Below are positions 17,170 to 26,923 of a stretch of DNA of 51,637 nucleotides, one piece after another. The DNA is taken from contig NZ_JABBEA010000026.1 in the NCBI RefSeq assembly GCF_012912005.1, forward strand, positions 1 through 51,637. The letters are read 5' to 3'. Both the position numbers and the translations under genes were made by a program. Below the pieces are notes generated by a model. The model was not told where the DNA came from. It saw only the letters and a program-made list of their open reading frames with translations, and made no database searches. The DNA comes from Paenibacillus sp. SZ31. GTDB taxonomy: Bacteria > Bacillota > Bacilli > Paenibacillales > Paenibacillaceae. Within the stretch, counting starts at the first letter, position 1; every line of letters starts with the position of its first letter.

Positions 17170-18510
17170 TTAGTAATCAATCTTATCATCGTAGTATTTA
17201 CCAAAATCCTTACTAGGATCGTAACCTGGAAAAGGCGGAGGATTGGGAGCTGTTACAGCAGCTTTATCATGAGCATTTTTCTCTGTATCTATTTTAAATG
17301 TCTCTAATTCCGCGCTCCAAGTCGTCCGATCCCTCAGGGGCATTCCTTCACTCATTAACTCTTTTTCTCTCAATTCATGATTCGCTAATGTCTTAAACCA
17401 ATCCTTCTCAGCTTCATTAAGATCACCGTTTTGAGCTTTCTTCCAAGCATATGCTATATCCCCGTCGGCTTGAAAGTAGTTTTCTTTATACGGTTTACCT
17501 TCTATGGACAAATTATAAGTGCCCAAGAATAGATGTCTTTTCATGTTAGTAACTTGCTCTTCTGTCAGCCCTGTATTTTTAGCAACAATAGGTACATCTT
17601 CAATTCCTTTTGTTCTAATTTCAATATAATTTCTTTCAAGATACGCCTGAAATCCATCTTTAGGAGGCGTAATATATTTCTTCATTTCTCCGGGGTCTGT
17701 AATAAACGTAAATTCTTTATTATTTGAGCCATTCTCCCCATGCTCCTTCTTGCCCCCACCCGATCCACCCAGATCGGTATGTTTATCATCCATCGAACGA
17801 AAGGCTTTCCCAAACAAAACATAGGCCAGAGCCTGTCCTGTCATCGCCCCACCGTAATATCCTGCTCCACTCTCATCAATCTGCTTCTTCTGATTCTCTA
17901 CAAATTGATCTATGTCAGACCTCGCGGTCCCCGTACCCCAAGCAGTATCCCATGCAAACTGAATTCCACGCCCAACGTCCACAACTTTGCCCACTGTCAT
18001 CGCATATGCCACACTGCTTAATGTACTTAACGGGTTATAGAAGAACGCTTCTGCCGTCTGGCCCATTCCCGTTATTGTTTCTCCTATTGATTTATCAAGC
18101 AGCCCTACAGCGAAATTTCGCTGTAGTTCTTCTGGAATGTACAGCGCAACCTCGCCGGAGCCGTCCGTTGTTCTGAAGTTCCTCGCGATAAACGTAAACT
18201 CATTCTGGATTTTGTCCAACAGCCCGAGTGTAGTCGGGAACACTTCTTTCACCTGCATAAAATCCCAGAAGAAACGCTCTCCTGTCACACCAGACCAATC
18301 GGATTGCAACATATAGATGGATTTCTCCAGTTCTCTAACGATTCGATCGAGTTCCAATTTCTTCTGCTGAACCAATCGAGCTTTCTCATCCAACACATCG
18401 GGATGTACCTGAATACGTTGCATACCATCTTCACCGCCAACCTGACCATAGTAGTTATACCTAAATTTTAACAAGTGAAGAGTTTGATTGGAATCAAACG
18501 GAGGATTCAT
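17170..18510 (-). CDS. WXG-type polymorphic toxin
   Basis: The N-terminal 110 residues form the WXG100-like helical hairpin, with LQSDWSGVTGERFF as the turn. Residues about 130-260 resemble the pre-toxin linker of secreted Bacillales toxins (VGRGIQFAWDTAWGTGTARSD, YYGGAMTGQALAYVLFGKAF). The last 170 residues are the variable tip, with WFKTLANHELREKELM as its most striking motif and a proline-rich tail. Such proteins leave the cell through the type VII (Ess/Yuk) pathway. I cannot assign the toxic activity: HELRE is not a zincin HExxH. The DNA for the tip is AT-rich while that for the N-terminus is not. The start is uncertain: Met30 (18423) has a GGTGA site and fits WXG proteins better than 18510. 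Confidence 0.75.
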   Translation of the reverse strand: MNPPFDSNQTLHLLKFRYNYYGQVGGEDGMQRIQVHPDVLDEKARLVQQKKLELDRIVRELEKSIYMLQSDWSGVTGERFFWDFMQVKEVFPTTLGLLDKIQNEFTFIARNFRTTDGSGEVALYIPEELQRNFAVGLLDKSIGETITGMGQTAEAFFYNPLSTLSSVAYAMTVGKVVDVGRGIQFAWDTAWGTGTARSDIDQFVENQKKQIDESGAGYYGGAMTGQALAYVLFGKAFRSMDDKHTDLGGSGGGKKEHGENGSNNKEFTFITDPGEMKKYITPPKDGFQAYLERNYIEIRTKGIEDVPIVAKNTGLTEEQVTNMKRHLFLGTYNLSIEGKPYKENYFQADGDIAYAWKKAQNGDLNEAEKDWFKTLANHELREKELMSEGMPLRDRTTWSAELETFKIDTEKNAHDKAAVTAPNPPPFPGYDPSKDFGKYYDDKIDY

Positions 18511-18702
18511 TTTCTCGTTAAAGATTCAGTAGTCAGGAAACATTCATTAGCCAGATATTTTGCATAATCGTGCATGTTTTTCGTCTACCTTCTTCTCATA
18601 CGTTGTCGATCTAACTGAGCTCTAAGGTATAATAAATGACATACTACTATATACACCCTCATTCTACAGGAACAATTGATCCAATTCGAAGGAGGCTTAT
18701 CC

Positions 18703-19089
18703 ATGCAAATAGAACGACTTGATCATCTCGTGTTAACCGTAGAGAATCTGGAAGCAACCATTTCATTTTATACCAACATATTAGGTATGAAGGTAGTGGA
18801 ATTTGGCCAAGGCCGAAAAGCATTACAGTTTGGACAGCAGAAGATCAATTTGCATGAACGGGGCAAAGAGTTCGAACCGAAAGCTCATACCCCTACGCCG
18901 GGTTCGGCAGATCTTTGTTTTCTGGTCAGCACACCCTTGGAAGAAATGATTCTCCATCTCTCACAACATCATACGAAGATCGAAGAAGGTCCAGTGGAAC
19001 GTACCGGTGCGCTGGATCCCATTCGTTCGGTGTATGTACGTGATCCTGACGGAAACCTGCTTGAGCTGTCCAATGCTTTGTACAGTTAA
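18703..19089 (+). CDS. VOC-family (glyoxalase/bleomycin-resistance fold) protein
   Basis: A 128-aa single-module VOC protein. The two beta-alpha-beta-beta-beta units are visible: RLDHLVLTVENLEATISFY and LGMKVVEFGQGRKALQFG, then DLCFLVSTPLEEM and SVYVRDPDGNLLELS. The metal-ligand pattern has His at the start of the first strand, a His in INLHE and the final Glu of NLLEL. ATG 18703 follows AAGGAGG at seven to eight bases, so an upstream in-frame ATG at 18676 is not needed. The family includes dioxygenases, glyoxalases and drug-binding proteins, and the substrate cannot be told. It stands alone and ends in a shared bidirectional terminator. Confidence 0.9.
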   Translation: MQIERLDHLVLTVENLEATISFYTNILGMKVVEFGQGRKALQFGQQKINLHERGKEFEPKAHTPTPGSADLCFLVSTPLEEMILHLSQHHTKIEEGPVERTGALDPIRSVYVRDPDGNLLELSNALYS

Positions 19090-19121
19090 TCACGTGATTT
19101 TTCACCTTTATATGGTCGCAA

Positions 19122-19155
19122 AAAAACCTGCAAAGCCTCGGCTTCGCAGGTTTTT
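19122..19155. terminator. Bidirectional terminator between VOC gene and GH2 gene
   Basis: AAAAACCTGC (19122-19131) pairs with GCAGGTTTTT (19146-19155), and a smaller AGCC/GGCT pair closes the loop. Runs of A and T on both sides let it serve both converging genes. Confidence 0.85.
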
Positions 19156-19269
19156 GTGTCTTCATAAACTACCAGATGATTAATTAATACATCGCATCTG
19201 TAGCTACTCCACTAACATCTTGAGGATGAAAAGGACCCTTGCATCCCTCTCGCCATTAGTGAAGCTTCA

Positions 19270-22200
19270 TTATTTCTCGAATCGGAACCAGCCGAAGTCA
19301 AACTGACTGCCTGGCAGGAAGATAAAGCTTACTTTCTGCTCACCTTTCACCTGCTCAAGCTCAAACACCCGCTCCTCATATCCACCCGACTGTGTGAACT
19401 CAACCAACTGGTTGCTCTGTCCGTCCGCACCTGCAAAACGAATATGAATGGTATTCTTATCAATCGGCGAATGACCGTAGATCACGAGCTTCGACGTGCC
19501 TTCTGCCGTAAAGTCCATATTTTCAAACTCCAACGACACATTGTTTCCGATGCCTTCAACACGATCACCTTCAATTTTAAACGTATCTCCATAGAGATGG
19601 TCACAGGATGCAGCGGCATTCTGTTCAAAGGCCCGACTCTGGCGTTCGAAGGAGAAACCTTTAATATGAATCTTCTGTTTCAGCACAAAACAAATCGATG
19701 TAATCCCGCTAAGGCGTTTGGACAGATGATACGTCTCTTCCTGGTATACATTCCAAATGGACTCTTTGTCATATACCACATCCGCGATCATCGTACTTCC
19801 CTCTTCATCCGGCATACCTTCCCAGATCTGAATGAAGTAATCCTCAGTGGATAACGTAAAGATTGGAATGGTAATTGTATCTGAGCCGTATGGCCCGAAG
19901 TCAATATTACGGAAGCCTACATGTGTCTCTCCATCGCGACTTGTCGCTACCCCACGTTCGTTGCCGTTACCAACCTCACCTTTGGTGTAATCGTACAGTC
20001 CGCCCGTGATGAAGCCGTATGGATCTTTGTAGGCTGTACCGAGACCATCCGCCTTGAACTCCAGCTGGGAGATGAGTTTCGTTTTATCCGTACCGTTGGT
20101 GCTGGTTGCGCGAAGTCTGAACTCCCCGTCACCTATAGCCGATACCTTAACCGCATGTTGATACCCACCGTTATCGCCCGTTTCCGCTTGAACAGCTTCC
20201 ACTTTGGCAATGTTGGATTCGATCCCCGCATCATTCACAACAGCCCACTCGATATCTCGATAGGAGGTGTTCTCCGGATACAGTTTGGCGGTTACAGTCA
20301 GCTCCGGGTTGGACGGATCGAGCAACTGTCCTGCACTACTGATGATCTCGATTTTCCGCAAAGGAATCTCCTGAGCATTTCCCGTCAGCACCGGACGTTT
20401 TTCATTGTTCATGAAGACAGGTTGCACTTGTTTTTCACCATCAAGTTCTCTATCCACAACCCGAGATTCAAACTCAGCCGTAGCCCCTTCCAACCCTTCG
20501 GAAGAAACTTCGATCCGCACCGTTCCAGGTTCATTTGTCGCTCCGATGATCGCCATCAGTTTGCCGCTGAACAGTCTTCTGCTCAACCCTTTGTATGGAT
20601 CATAGTCCGTGCTGTCCCCGTTATCCAGACCCAGCAATCGTCCTGCACCACTCACCTGAACTTGCACGCGGTTGTTCGCATTGTGTACCGGATTACCCGC
20701 TTCATCTTCCACATCAATTTCTACAAAAATCAGGTCTGTACCATTCGCTTGCAACTGCTCCCGATCCGCTTGCAGACGAATCTTCTTCGCATCCGTATAG
20801 GATCTTTGCACATCGGTTGCTATGATTTGACCGTTCTCATCATAAGCGATCGCTTTCAGCTCGCCCTCTTCGTACGGCACTTTCCACCAGCCTGACAGCT
20901 GTGTTCCATTGGCATGATCGATATCGTACGTGCCAATGGTCTTACCGTTGACTTGCAGCTCAATCTTCGGCGCGTTGCTGCACACGCGTACATCAATAAT
21001 CTGACCCGGGCTGAAATCCCAATACGGGAACAGGTGAACCATCGGGCTTTTCTTATAATCCGTCCAAGCCGCTTGGTAAATGAAATAAGAGTCTTTCGGG
21101 AACGTTGCTGTATCCAGCTGTCCAAAATACGAATTCTTCGTATGATACGGTGTCGGCTCTCCAATATAATCGAATCCAGTCCACAGGAATTGACCCAATG
21201 AGTAAGGACGATCCCGCTCTGCCAAAATGCAGTATTCTGCCGACTTCGCGCCCCAGCTCGTCGTACTGTTACCCAAAGCCGAGCACTGCTCATCATCATC
21301 TGCTAGAATCGGCTGTTCGAGCGGGAAGTGATAGATGCCACGACTCTGTACTACGGAAGACGTCTCACTACCATAGATGATCCAGTCCGGATGCTCTTCA
21401 TGATGTTTGTCGTAATATTTTTCCGCGTAGTTGTAGCCTGCCAGCTTCACGATATCCGCGCATTTTTGTGCATTTTCCCATGGCATGTAGTTGGAACCAA
21501 TCGTCACGCCTGCATTGCCTTTCGGATCAAATTCCAGCACATAATCCATCAGCATCCGGGTTACTTCCTGTCCACGCTCATCCGCATGGGTGTCGTAAAT
21601 TTCGTTCCCGATACTCCACATGATCAGGCTGGGATGGTTACGGTCGCGTTTCACCCAACTCTTCACATCGGTATGCACCCACTCCGGGAAAAATCTCGCA
21701 TAGTCGTATGGCGTTTTGGCACGTTCCCACATATCAAAGGCTTCAGACACCACCAGCATACCCATCTCATCAGCAAGTTCCATGAACTCTTTGGCAGGCA
21801 TATTATGCGCAGTCCGGATGGCGTTAACGCCCATTTCTTTGAGCAAAACAAATCTTCTACGCAATGCCGTCAGGTTAAACGCAGCTCCCAGTGCCCCGAG
21901 ATCGTGGTGTTCGCACACACCGTTCATCTTCGTGTGGACTCCATTCAGATAGAAACCTTCACTAGGATCCAGCTTAACGTCCTTAAATCCAATACGTTGG
22001 GTTACGGTTTCAATGATCTCCTCACTCTGATCATCCGAGATCAGTCTCAGTTCGGTGACCAGTTCATACAGATGCGGTGCATCCGGGCTCCACAAGTTGG
22101 GATTCTCCACACCGATCTGTTGGCTATCTGTCGATGCGGACGCATTCTCACCTGCTGAAGTCGTAACATTCGCTTGGGTGGATGCCACTACCTGACCTTC

Positions 22201-22752
22201 ATACAAGATCGTATGCACCAGTTTTGCCTGCTGATTCTGTTCCAGGTTCAGCTCCGTATCCAATTCCACCTGCCAGCCATCCGCCTGCTGCTTGATAGAT
22301 ACATACGTTCCATCCGTAACAATATGGTTGCGCTCTCTCGTCTTCAGCCACACATGGCGATAGATTCCGGCACCGGAATACCATCTGCTATTCGGACTCT
22401 GATGCACCACTTTGACCACAATCTCATTGTCGCCTTCCACCAGTGCATTCGTGATCTCATGTTCAAAAGCAGAATAGCCATACTTCCACTCCCCAACCAG
22501 CTGCCCGTTCACATACACCGAAGAGTCCATGTATACGCCATCAAAACAAAGCAGAAGCTGTTGCTCATCCTTCGTGTAATGGAACGTCTTGCGGTACCAT
22601 CCGATGCTGTCTTCATATAGTTCAAGCGTATTATATATCAGCCAATCATGGGGAAGCTCCACAGGTTCATACACCAGACCCGCAGGTTCCGTAACATCCA
22701 GCTTGCTTTTCGCAAATTGCCATCCATCATTAAAAAGCCTCTTCTGATTCAT
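19270..22752 (-). CDS. GH2 beta-galactosidase-type glycosidase with C-terminal extensions
   Basis: The 1160-aa enzyme has the GH2 plan: sugar-binding jelly roll (about 1-145, with ELPHDW and GWYRKTF), an Ig-like domain, and the TIM barrel (about 265-580). The acid/base is Glu384 in WSIGNE and the nucleophile is Glu463 in YGSETSS. Barrel hallmarks NGVCEHHD and NAIRTAHNMPA are present. After the barrel come further beta domains (about 590-820), including a DUF4982-like part and an invasin-like Ig unit. Two carbohydrate-binding-like modules rich in aromatic and acidic residues follow (about 900-1160). There is no signal peptide, so it acts in the cytoplasm on imported oligosaccharides. No transporter or regulator is adjacent. 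The ATG at 22752 has only a weak ribosome site. Confidence 0.9.
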   Translation of the reverse strand: MNQKRLFNDGWQFAKSKLDVTEPAGLVYEPVELPHDWLIYNTLELYEDSIGWYRKTFHYTKDEQQLLLCFDGVYMDSSVYVNGQLVGEWKYGYSAFEHEITNALVEGDNEIVVKVVHQSPNSRWYSGAGIYRHVWLKTRERNHIVTDGTYVSIKQQADGWQVELDTELNLEQNQQAKLVHTILYEGQVVASTQANVTTSAGENASASTDSQQIGVENPNLWSPDAPHLYELVTELRLISDDQSEEIIETVTQRIGFKDVKLDPSEGFYLNGVHTKMNGVCEHHDLGALGAAFNLTALRRRFVLLKEMGVNAIRTAHNMPAKEFMELADEMGMLVVSEAFDMWERAKTPYDYARFFPEWVHTDVKSWVKRDRNHPSLIMWSIGNEIYDTHADERGQEVTRMLMDYVLEFDPKGNAGVTIGSNYMPWENAQKCADIVKLAGYNYAEKYYDKHHEEHPDWIIYGSETSSVVQSRGIYHFPLEQPILADDDEQCSALGNSTTSWGAKSAEYCILAERDRPYSLGQFLWTGFDYIGEPTPYHTKNSYFGQLDTATFPKDSYFIYQAAWTDYKKSPMVHLFPYWDFSPGQIIDVRVCSNAPKIELQVNGKTIGTYDIDHANGTQLSGWWKVPYEEGELKAIAYDENGQIIATDVQRSYTDAKKIRLQADREQLQANGTDLIFVEIDVEDEAGNPVHNANNRVQVQVSGAGRLLGLDNGDSTDYDPYKGLSRRLFSGKLMAIIGATNEPGTVRIEVSSEGLEGATAEFESRVVDRELDGEKQVQPVFMNNEKRPVLTGNAQEIPLRKIEIISSAGQLLDPSNPELTVTAKLYPENTSYRDIEWAVVNDAGIESNIAKVEAVQAETGDNGGYQHAVKVSAIGDGEFRLRATSTNGTDKTKLISQLEFKADGLGTAYKDPYGFITGGLYDYTKGEVGNGNERGVATSRDGETHVGFRNIDFGPYGSDTITIPIFTLSTEDYFIQIWEGMPDEEGSTMIADVVYDKESIWNVYQEETYHLSKRLSGITSICFVLKQKIHIKGFSFERQSRAFEQNAAASCDHLYGDTFKIEGDRVEGIGNNVSLEFENMDFTAEGTSKLVIYGHSPIDKNTIHIRFAGADGQSNQLVEFTQSGGYEERVFELEQVKGEQKVSFIFLPGSQFDFGWFRFEK

Positions 22753-23065
22753 GGTAGATTCTCACTTTCTTCAAGTAAATTATGATTACGGTTACAACAG
22801 TAGCTGTCGATTTTTCCGAAAACCTTTTCGATAATACACAAGTATGACTATAACACATAACCCGATTATACCATCAGTCTCTTTCCTGTACCTCCATTTC
22901 AGAAGATTTTTTAGCCAGATTAATGAACGTTTTATCCCTCCAAGCATTTCAAGTCTCGATGACAACAAGCCAAAAAGGCAACCCATCAAACGGGTCACCT
23001 TCTAGATCCATCCTATAGCACGCCACTTCTTCTCTATACACTCCTACACCAACACTACTCAACCT
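22753..23065 (-). other. Intergenic stretch between siderophore operon and GH2 gene
   Basis: This 313-base gap holds the terminator of the biosynthetic operon and the presumed promoter of the GH2 gene. An open frame of 68 codons (22998-22792) starts inside the terminator stem and has no good ribosome site, so I do not call it a gene. Confidence 0.6.
22972..22999 (-). terminator. Terminator of the siderophore biosynthetic operon
   Basis: Minus-strand GGTGACCC and GGGTTGCC pair over a seven-base loop (eight pairs, two of them G-U), followed by TTTTT. It lies about 70 bases after the last synthetase gene. Confidence 0.7.
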
Positions 23066-24913
23066 CTATCTCTTGTAAAAAGGGTTCCACCCTTTGCCTT
23101 TGCCCGATGGCATCGCGCCAGGCACCCCATCCGCTTCAAGCAGCGGACGGACAACTAACTTCACGGGCCACTCCTCGCTCTCGAATATCGCATGAGCGAG
23201 CGCAGCCCGATCGGAATCGGGAAGCTGCACATGTTGCAGCGCTTCCTTCCAAGCCTGCTCCGTGATCTCCCATAACTTCGTTTCCGGGATGTGATACACC
23301 TGGCTAAGTGCCTCCATGATCGCAGCCAGATTCACCTGCGTGCCCAGAGACTGCACATAGAAGATCAGCTTCTGGATCGTCTCGTTATACAGGCTGTTCG
23401 AGTAGCCCGGGCGAATATGGTAGGCAGGGTCTGCAATGCCATGCTTGTCCAGATAAGGCTGATGCAGACGTACGGAATCATGATCGCGGAACAAAAGACC
23501 TTTTACCTCATTATCCTTTAACACCAGACAGCAGTTCTGACCATGAATCTCAGGTACAACACCCACCTTGAACAGACGCATCACGATATCATAGAACATC
23601 GTAGCTATGCTGGTATAAAAGTCGAGGACATCCGTGCTGCTCAGATCATCACCCAGAATGTCCTTTAGTAAATGGTTACCTTCCAGATTCACACCCAGTG
23701 CAGCCATTGGAATGACTTTGTAGGCTTCATTAAGCAATTCAGCGGGATACACACGAATCTGTGCAGCCAGATGGCGTGGATGATCATCGAATAGTCCCAT
23801 GGATTCTGGCATAAAGCCCCACCAATTCTGCTCTTCACACATATACACCTTGTCCTTCAACGTCTCGTCACAAGCAATGGCCTGTCGTAGCATCCGTTCC
23901 CCAGCAAGACCATTCAGCAGCTTGACTACGGGAAGATAGCGAGCAGCCCCCAGTGATAGCACACTAACCGGTAGCTTGAGCATCAGATTAAATTCGGTTG
24001 ACGGAGCCATCGAGCGTAGAGAGGATGTTGCCTGTACGTCACCAACTTCTACGTCCAATACGACAATGCTGCCTTGTTCGATCTCCCCAGTGAATCGGGG
24101 CAGAATCACATGCTGCAATTGCCACGGATGTACAGGCATCGGCAGATATTCGTCCAACGTAATCCCTTTTCGGGCAAACTCGGCTTCCACCACTTCGCGC
24201 TGAACATCGTCTAACACGTCCAAAATGGACAGTCCATCTCCACACCCTTGCTGTACAGTATCCAGCCGTATAGCCACCCAGCGCAGCGAAATCGCCTTCC
24301 CGAATTCCGCTGCGTAACGTGTTACATCTTCTGCGTTGAATCCCACTTTGGCTTTGGACGATGGGTGAAATGGACGATCCCGCAATGCCGCTACACGTTC
24401 ACCCTTGATAAACCATTCATAAGCAGACGCCGGGACGTTGGCGGACAGATACTGGACTTGTTCCCAGCCCAGAGCATACTGTTCCACAGCAATGTTCAGA
24501 CTAGCAAGAAACTCTGCCACTCCGGGCTGCGTATAAGCCTCATCCAACAAAGCCTTCTGTAACACCGCACGTCCAACCTCTACCGGAGAATCAAGGAGAA
24601 CCCAGCTTCCATCTGCTTTCTCCTCGTAGATCGGTGAACCCTCAACCCACTGAGTCCCCTGTCTTACTCCTGCTTCAACCAGACACAGTACACCTTGAGT
24701 GTGCAATCTATAGCGAGAAACTACATTCTGATTGGTTTCTTCACCGTCATACTCCTTAAACAATCGACGGAACGGTGCAGGTGCCGTGGCAAAATCAATG
24801 AACGAATAACCTTCCAGTGGGAGTAATTGCTCCGACAAGAATGAATTCATCAGATCCGCCATAATCCGGCGTTCAGCGGCTTGCAGACTGGAACGCTTCA
24901 TCAGTGTTGACAT
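23066..24913 (-). CDS. IucA/IucC-family siderophore synthetase (third of the cluster)
   Basis: A 615-aa NRPS-independent siderophore (NIS) synthetase. Family marks are HPSSKAKVGF in the ATP-binding domain, MPVHPWQLQH, TEFNLMLKLPVSVLSLGAAR, and HGQNCCLVL near the C-terminal FhuF-like part. These enzymes adenylate a carboxylate such as citrate or 2-oxoglutarate and join it to an amine or alcohol. The ATG at 24913 follows GGAGGA at eight bases and overlaps the decarboxylase gene by 41 bases, so the two are translated together. It is last in the operon. By elimination it may be the counterpart of SbnC or AcsA, but the substrate type cannot be read by eye. Confidence 0.9.
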   Translation of the reverse strand: MSTLMKRSSLQAAERRIMADLMNSFLSEQLLPLEGYSFIDFATAPAPFRRLFKEYDGEETNQNVVSRYRLHTQGVLCLVEAGVRQGTQWVEGSPIYEEKADGSWVLLDSPVEVGRAVLQKALLDEAYTQPGVAEFLASLNIAVEQYALGWEQVQYLSANVPASAYEWFIKGERVAALRDRPFHPSSKAKVGFNAEDVTRYAAEFGKAISLRWVAIRLDTVQQGCGDGLSILDVLDDVQREVVEAEFARKGITLDEYLPMPVHPWQLQHVILPRFTGEIEQGSIVVLDVEVGDVQATSSLRSMAPSTEFNLMLKLPVSVLSLGAARYLPVVKLLNGLAGERMLRQAIACDETLKDKVYMCEEQNWWGFMPESMGLFDDHPRHLAAQIRVYPAELLNEAYKVIPMAALGVNLEGNHLLKDILGDDLSSTDVLDFYTSIATMFYDIVMRLFKVGVVPEIHGQNCCLVLKDNEVKGLLFRDHDSVRLHQPYLDKHGIADPAYHIRPGYSNSLYNETIQKLIFYVQSLGTQVNLAAIMEALSQVYHIPETKLWEITEQAWKEALQHVQLPDSDRAALAHAIFESEEWPVKLVVRPLLEADGVPGAMPSGKGKGWNPFYKR

Positions 24914-26150
24914 GATTATTGTCCTCCGTTAGATAATGGAATGCCGGGTGCGGATGCCCCAGAAAATCATGATGCGAGATGGTCCAGCAATAAGCTCCAG
25001 ACTTTTCAAATACAACAATGTCTCCTACCCGTAGCAGCGCTATCTCCGCATCGGAATGCATGCGATCCTTGGGTGTGCATAACTCACCTACAACATGAAC
25101 TCGACGATCTCTTACCTCTGGACGGACAAACGAGTGCTTCCAGCGGTCCGTCGCCATAATCTGAAACGGATGGTTATGGCCCCATGAAGCAGGCAGACGA
25201 TTGTGGTGCGTACCTCCCCTTAACACAGCAAAATACTGATCATGAGAGGTTTTGATATCCGTAACCTCTGCAGCATAATACCCGTGGTCTGCTACCAGCA
25301 GTCGACCCGATTCGAAATACAGCTGACCTCCGCGTGAAGCAAGGCGCTCTCTGGCTTCACTTTGCTCCAGCAGGGAAGTGAACAAGGGCCAGTCGAATCC
25401 GGGGCTGCCATCATACGTAACACCGAACCCACCTCCTGCATTCACCACTTCCACAGGAAGATCATACTGCTGCTGCCACTGCTCCACCTTTTGCAAATAC
25501 AGTTCGATCATCTCAGCATGCAGCCTGGCGTCCATATTGTTAGATAAGGAGTGAAAGTGGAACCCGCTTAACCGAACCACATCCGCGCCTTCCACACGAA
25601 TGAGTTCTACGGCTTCTTGCACTGCCTCTTCATCGATGCCAAAAGGACTTGGTCCGCCGCCCATAACAATCTTCGTCCGAGGTAACGTACTGCTTCGCAG
25701 ATTGATTCGGAGCAGTATGCGAACCACCTGCGCTTGCTCCTGCACCTGCTCCATCGCTCTCTCTTTAGCAATCGCAATGATCCGCCGCAGCTCCAGCAAA
25801 CTTTCCACATGAATGTAACTCACGCCATTCTCGATGGCTAGCCTCAGCTCGCTCTCCTTTTTACCCGGACCTCCAAACAGAATCGGAACCTCGCGACTTA
25901 CCGCTCTAACCTTGAGTAGCTCTCCAATCGAAGCCACTTCAAAGCCCTTCACCAATGGAAGCAACGCCTCAATGATTCGCGGATCTGGATTCGCCTTAAT
26001 GGCGTAGAACAATTCTGTGTTTCCGGGCATGCTGCCCAGCATCTGACCTACCTGTTCCTGAATGCCGGCCAGATCGTAGACATACGCACATACCGGGTCT
26101 CCCAATCCGCGTTGTAGTTCATCAATCGCCTGCCATACACTAGGTTTCAT
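24873..26150 (-). CDS. PLP-dependent decarboxylase of the siderophore pathway (SbnH/AcsE type)
   Basis: A 425-aa member of fold III PLP decarboxylases (DAP/ornithine decarboxylase group). The PLP lysine lies in LFYAIKANPDPR, the glycine-rich phosphate loop in NAGGGFG, and the active-site Cys region in GELCTPKD. GAYCWTISHHDFLGHPHP is at the C-terminal side. In staphyloferrin B the homologue SbnH removes CO2 from a citryl-diaminopropionate intermediate, and in achromobactin AcsE makes the ethanolamine unit. The start overlaps the aldolase stop by four bases, and the end overlaps the next synthetase gene. It is placed directly after the SbnG-like gene, as in sbn clusters. Confidence 0.9.
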   Translation of the reverse strand: MKPSVWQAIDELQRGLGDPVCAYVYDLAGIQEQVGQMLGSMPGNTELFYAIKANPDPRIIEALLPLVKGFEVASIGELLKVRAVSREVPILFGGPGKKESELRLAIENGVSYIHVESLLELRRIIAIAKERAMEQVQEQAQVVRILLRINLRSSTLPRTKIVMGGGPSPFGIDEEAVQEAVELIRVEGADVVRLSGFHFHSLSNNMDARLHAEMIELYLQKVEQWQQQYDLPVEVVNAGGGFGVTYDGSPGFDWPLFTSLLEQSEARERLASRGGQLYFESGRLLVADHGYYAAEVTDIKTSHDQYFAVLRGGTHHNRLPASWGHNHPFQIMATDRWKHSFVRPEVRDRRVHVVGELCTPKDRMHSDAEIALLRVGDIVVFEKSGAYCWTISHHDFLGHPHPAFHYLTEDNNHVNTDEAFQSASR

Positions 26151-26923
26151 ATCTGCCCACCCGCATTCCTGTAGTCATTCCGTTTTTGGGCATATGCCCG
26201 AAACGCCGTATTCCGATCATCACCAAGCACGTATATATGTACTCCCCGCTCAGCCCAGAGCGACATGTCCTCTACACCTCTAGTGACCGTTGCATAAGGT
26301 ACTTCGCACTGCTGCGCGGTAGCATGCAATTCATCCAGTGCACGCCTCACATCCGGGTGCTCGGTCTGCCATGGCACGCCGAGGGATTGCGACAGATCCG
26401 CCGCCCCTTCCAATACAAAACTCACCTGAGGGTGAGACAGAATCTGTGCACTTTGCCGAATGCCCTCTACACTTTCGATCATGGGTACAACCATCACCTG
26501 TTGGTTCGCTTCCCCAATGTATCCCGTGAGCGGATATTTACCGAATACACCGGGACGACCGCTATTCAAGCTCCGCATACCAACCGGATGATAGTAGGCG
26601 TGACGAACCGCTTCTTCCACCTGCTCCAGTTGCTCCACATGCGGAATGACGATGCCTTGTGCGCCACAGTCCAGCACTTTAAGAATCTCCGCTCGCTCCA
26701 CTTTCGAAATCCGAACCAACGGGGTTAAGCCAACCAGTTCCGCAGCCCGAACCAACTCTTCCACCGATTCCATCGATGTTGCGGCATGTTCCAGATCAAT
26801 AATGACAAAGTCATATTCTGCATGTCCGATCATCTCAATGATCACCGGGTGTGGTATGGATACAAAAAGGCCATAGACTGGCTGTTTGCGTGCAATCTTT
26901 TCCTTCAGCGTGTTAATTCTCAT
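26147..26923 (-). CDS. HpcH/HpaI-family citrate synthase (SbnG/AcsB type)
   Basis: A 258-aa class II aldolase-family enzyme, nearly the length of SbnG. Family motifs are YDFVIIDLEHAATSMES, GAQGIVIPHVE, HPVGMRSLN, and VPMIESVEG with the metal-binding Glu, then EGAADLSQSLG. SbnG condenses oxaloacetate with acetyl-CoA to make citrate reserved for the siderophore, independent of the TCA cycle enzyme. The gene overlaps both neighbours by four bases, showing strict coupling. The same function is inferred here because the surrounding gene order equals sbnF-sbnG-sbnH. Confidence 0.88.
   Translation of the reverse strand: MRINTLKEKIARKQPVYGLFVSIPHPVIIEMIGHAEYDFVIIDLEHAATSMESVEELVRAAELVGLTPLVRISKVERAEILKVLDCGAQGIVIPHVEQLEQVEEAVRHAYYHPVGMRSLNSGRPGVFGKYPLTGYIGEANQQVMVVPMIESVEGIRQSAQILSHPQVSFVLEGAADLSQSLGVPWQTEHPDVRRALDELHATAQQCEVPYATVTRGVEDMSLWAERGVHIYVLGDDRNTAFRAYAQKRNDYRNAGGQI

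Noticed and set aside
17170..17700. Zincin-type metalloprotease toxin based on HELRE
   Set aside because: The motif is HExxE, not HExxH, and no downstream third ligand can be argued.
18676..18702. Upstream ATG of the VOC gene
   Set aside because: The AAGGAGG site lies between it and the ATG at 18703, so translation should begin at 18703.
19921..22158. Long plus-strand frames opposite the GH2 gene
   Set aside because: Antisense shadows in GC-richer DNA with no recognisable protein features.
22792..22998. 68-aa minus-strand open frame after the siderophore operon
   Set aside because: It starts within the terminator stem and lacks a ribosome site or known family.
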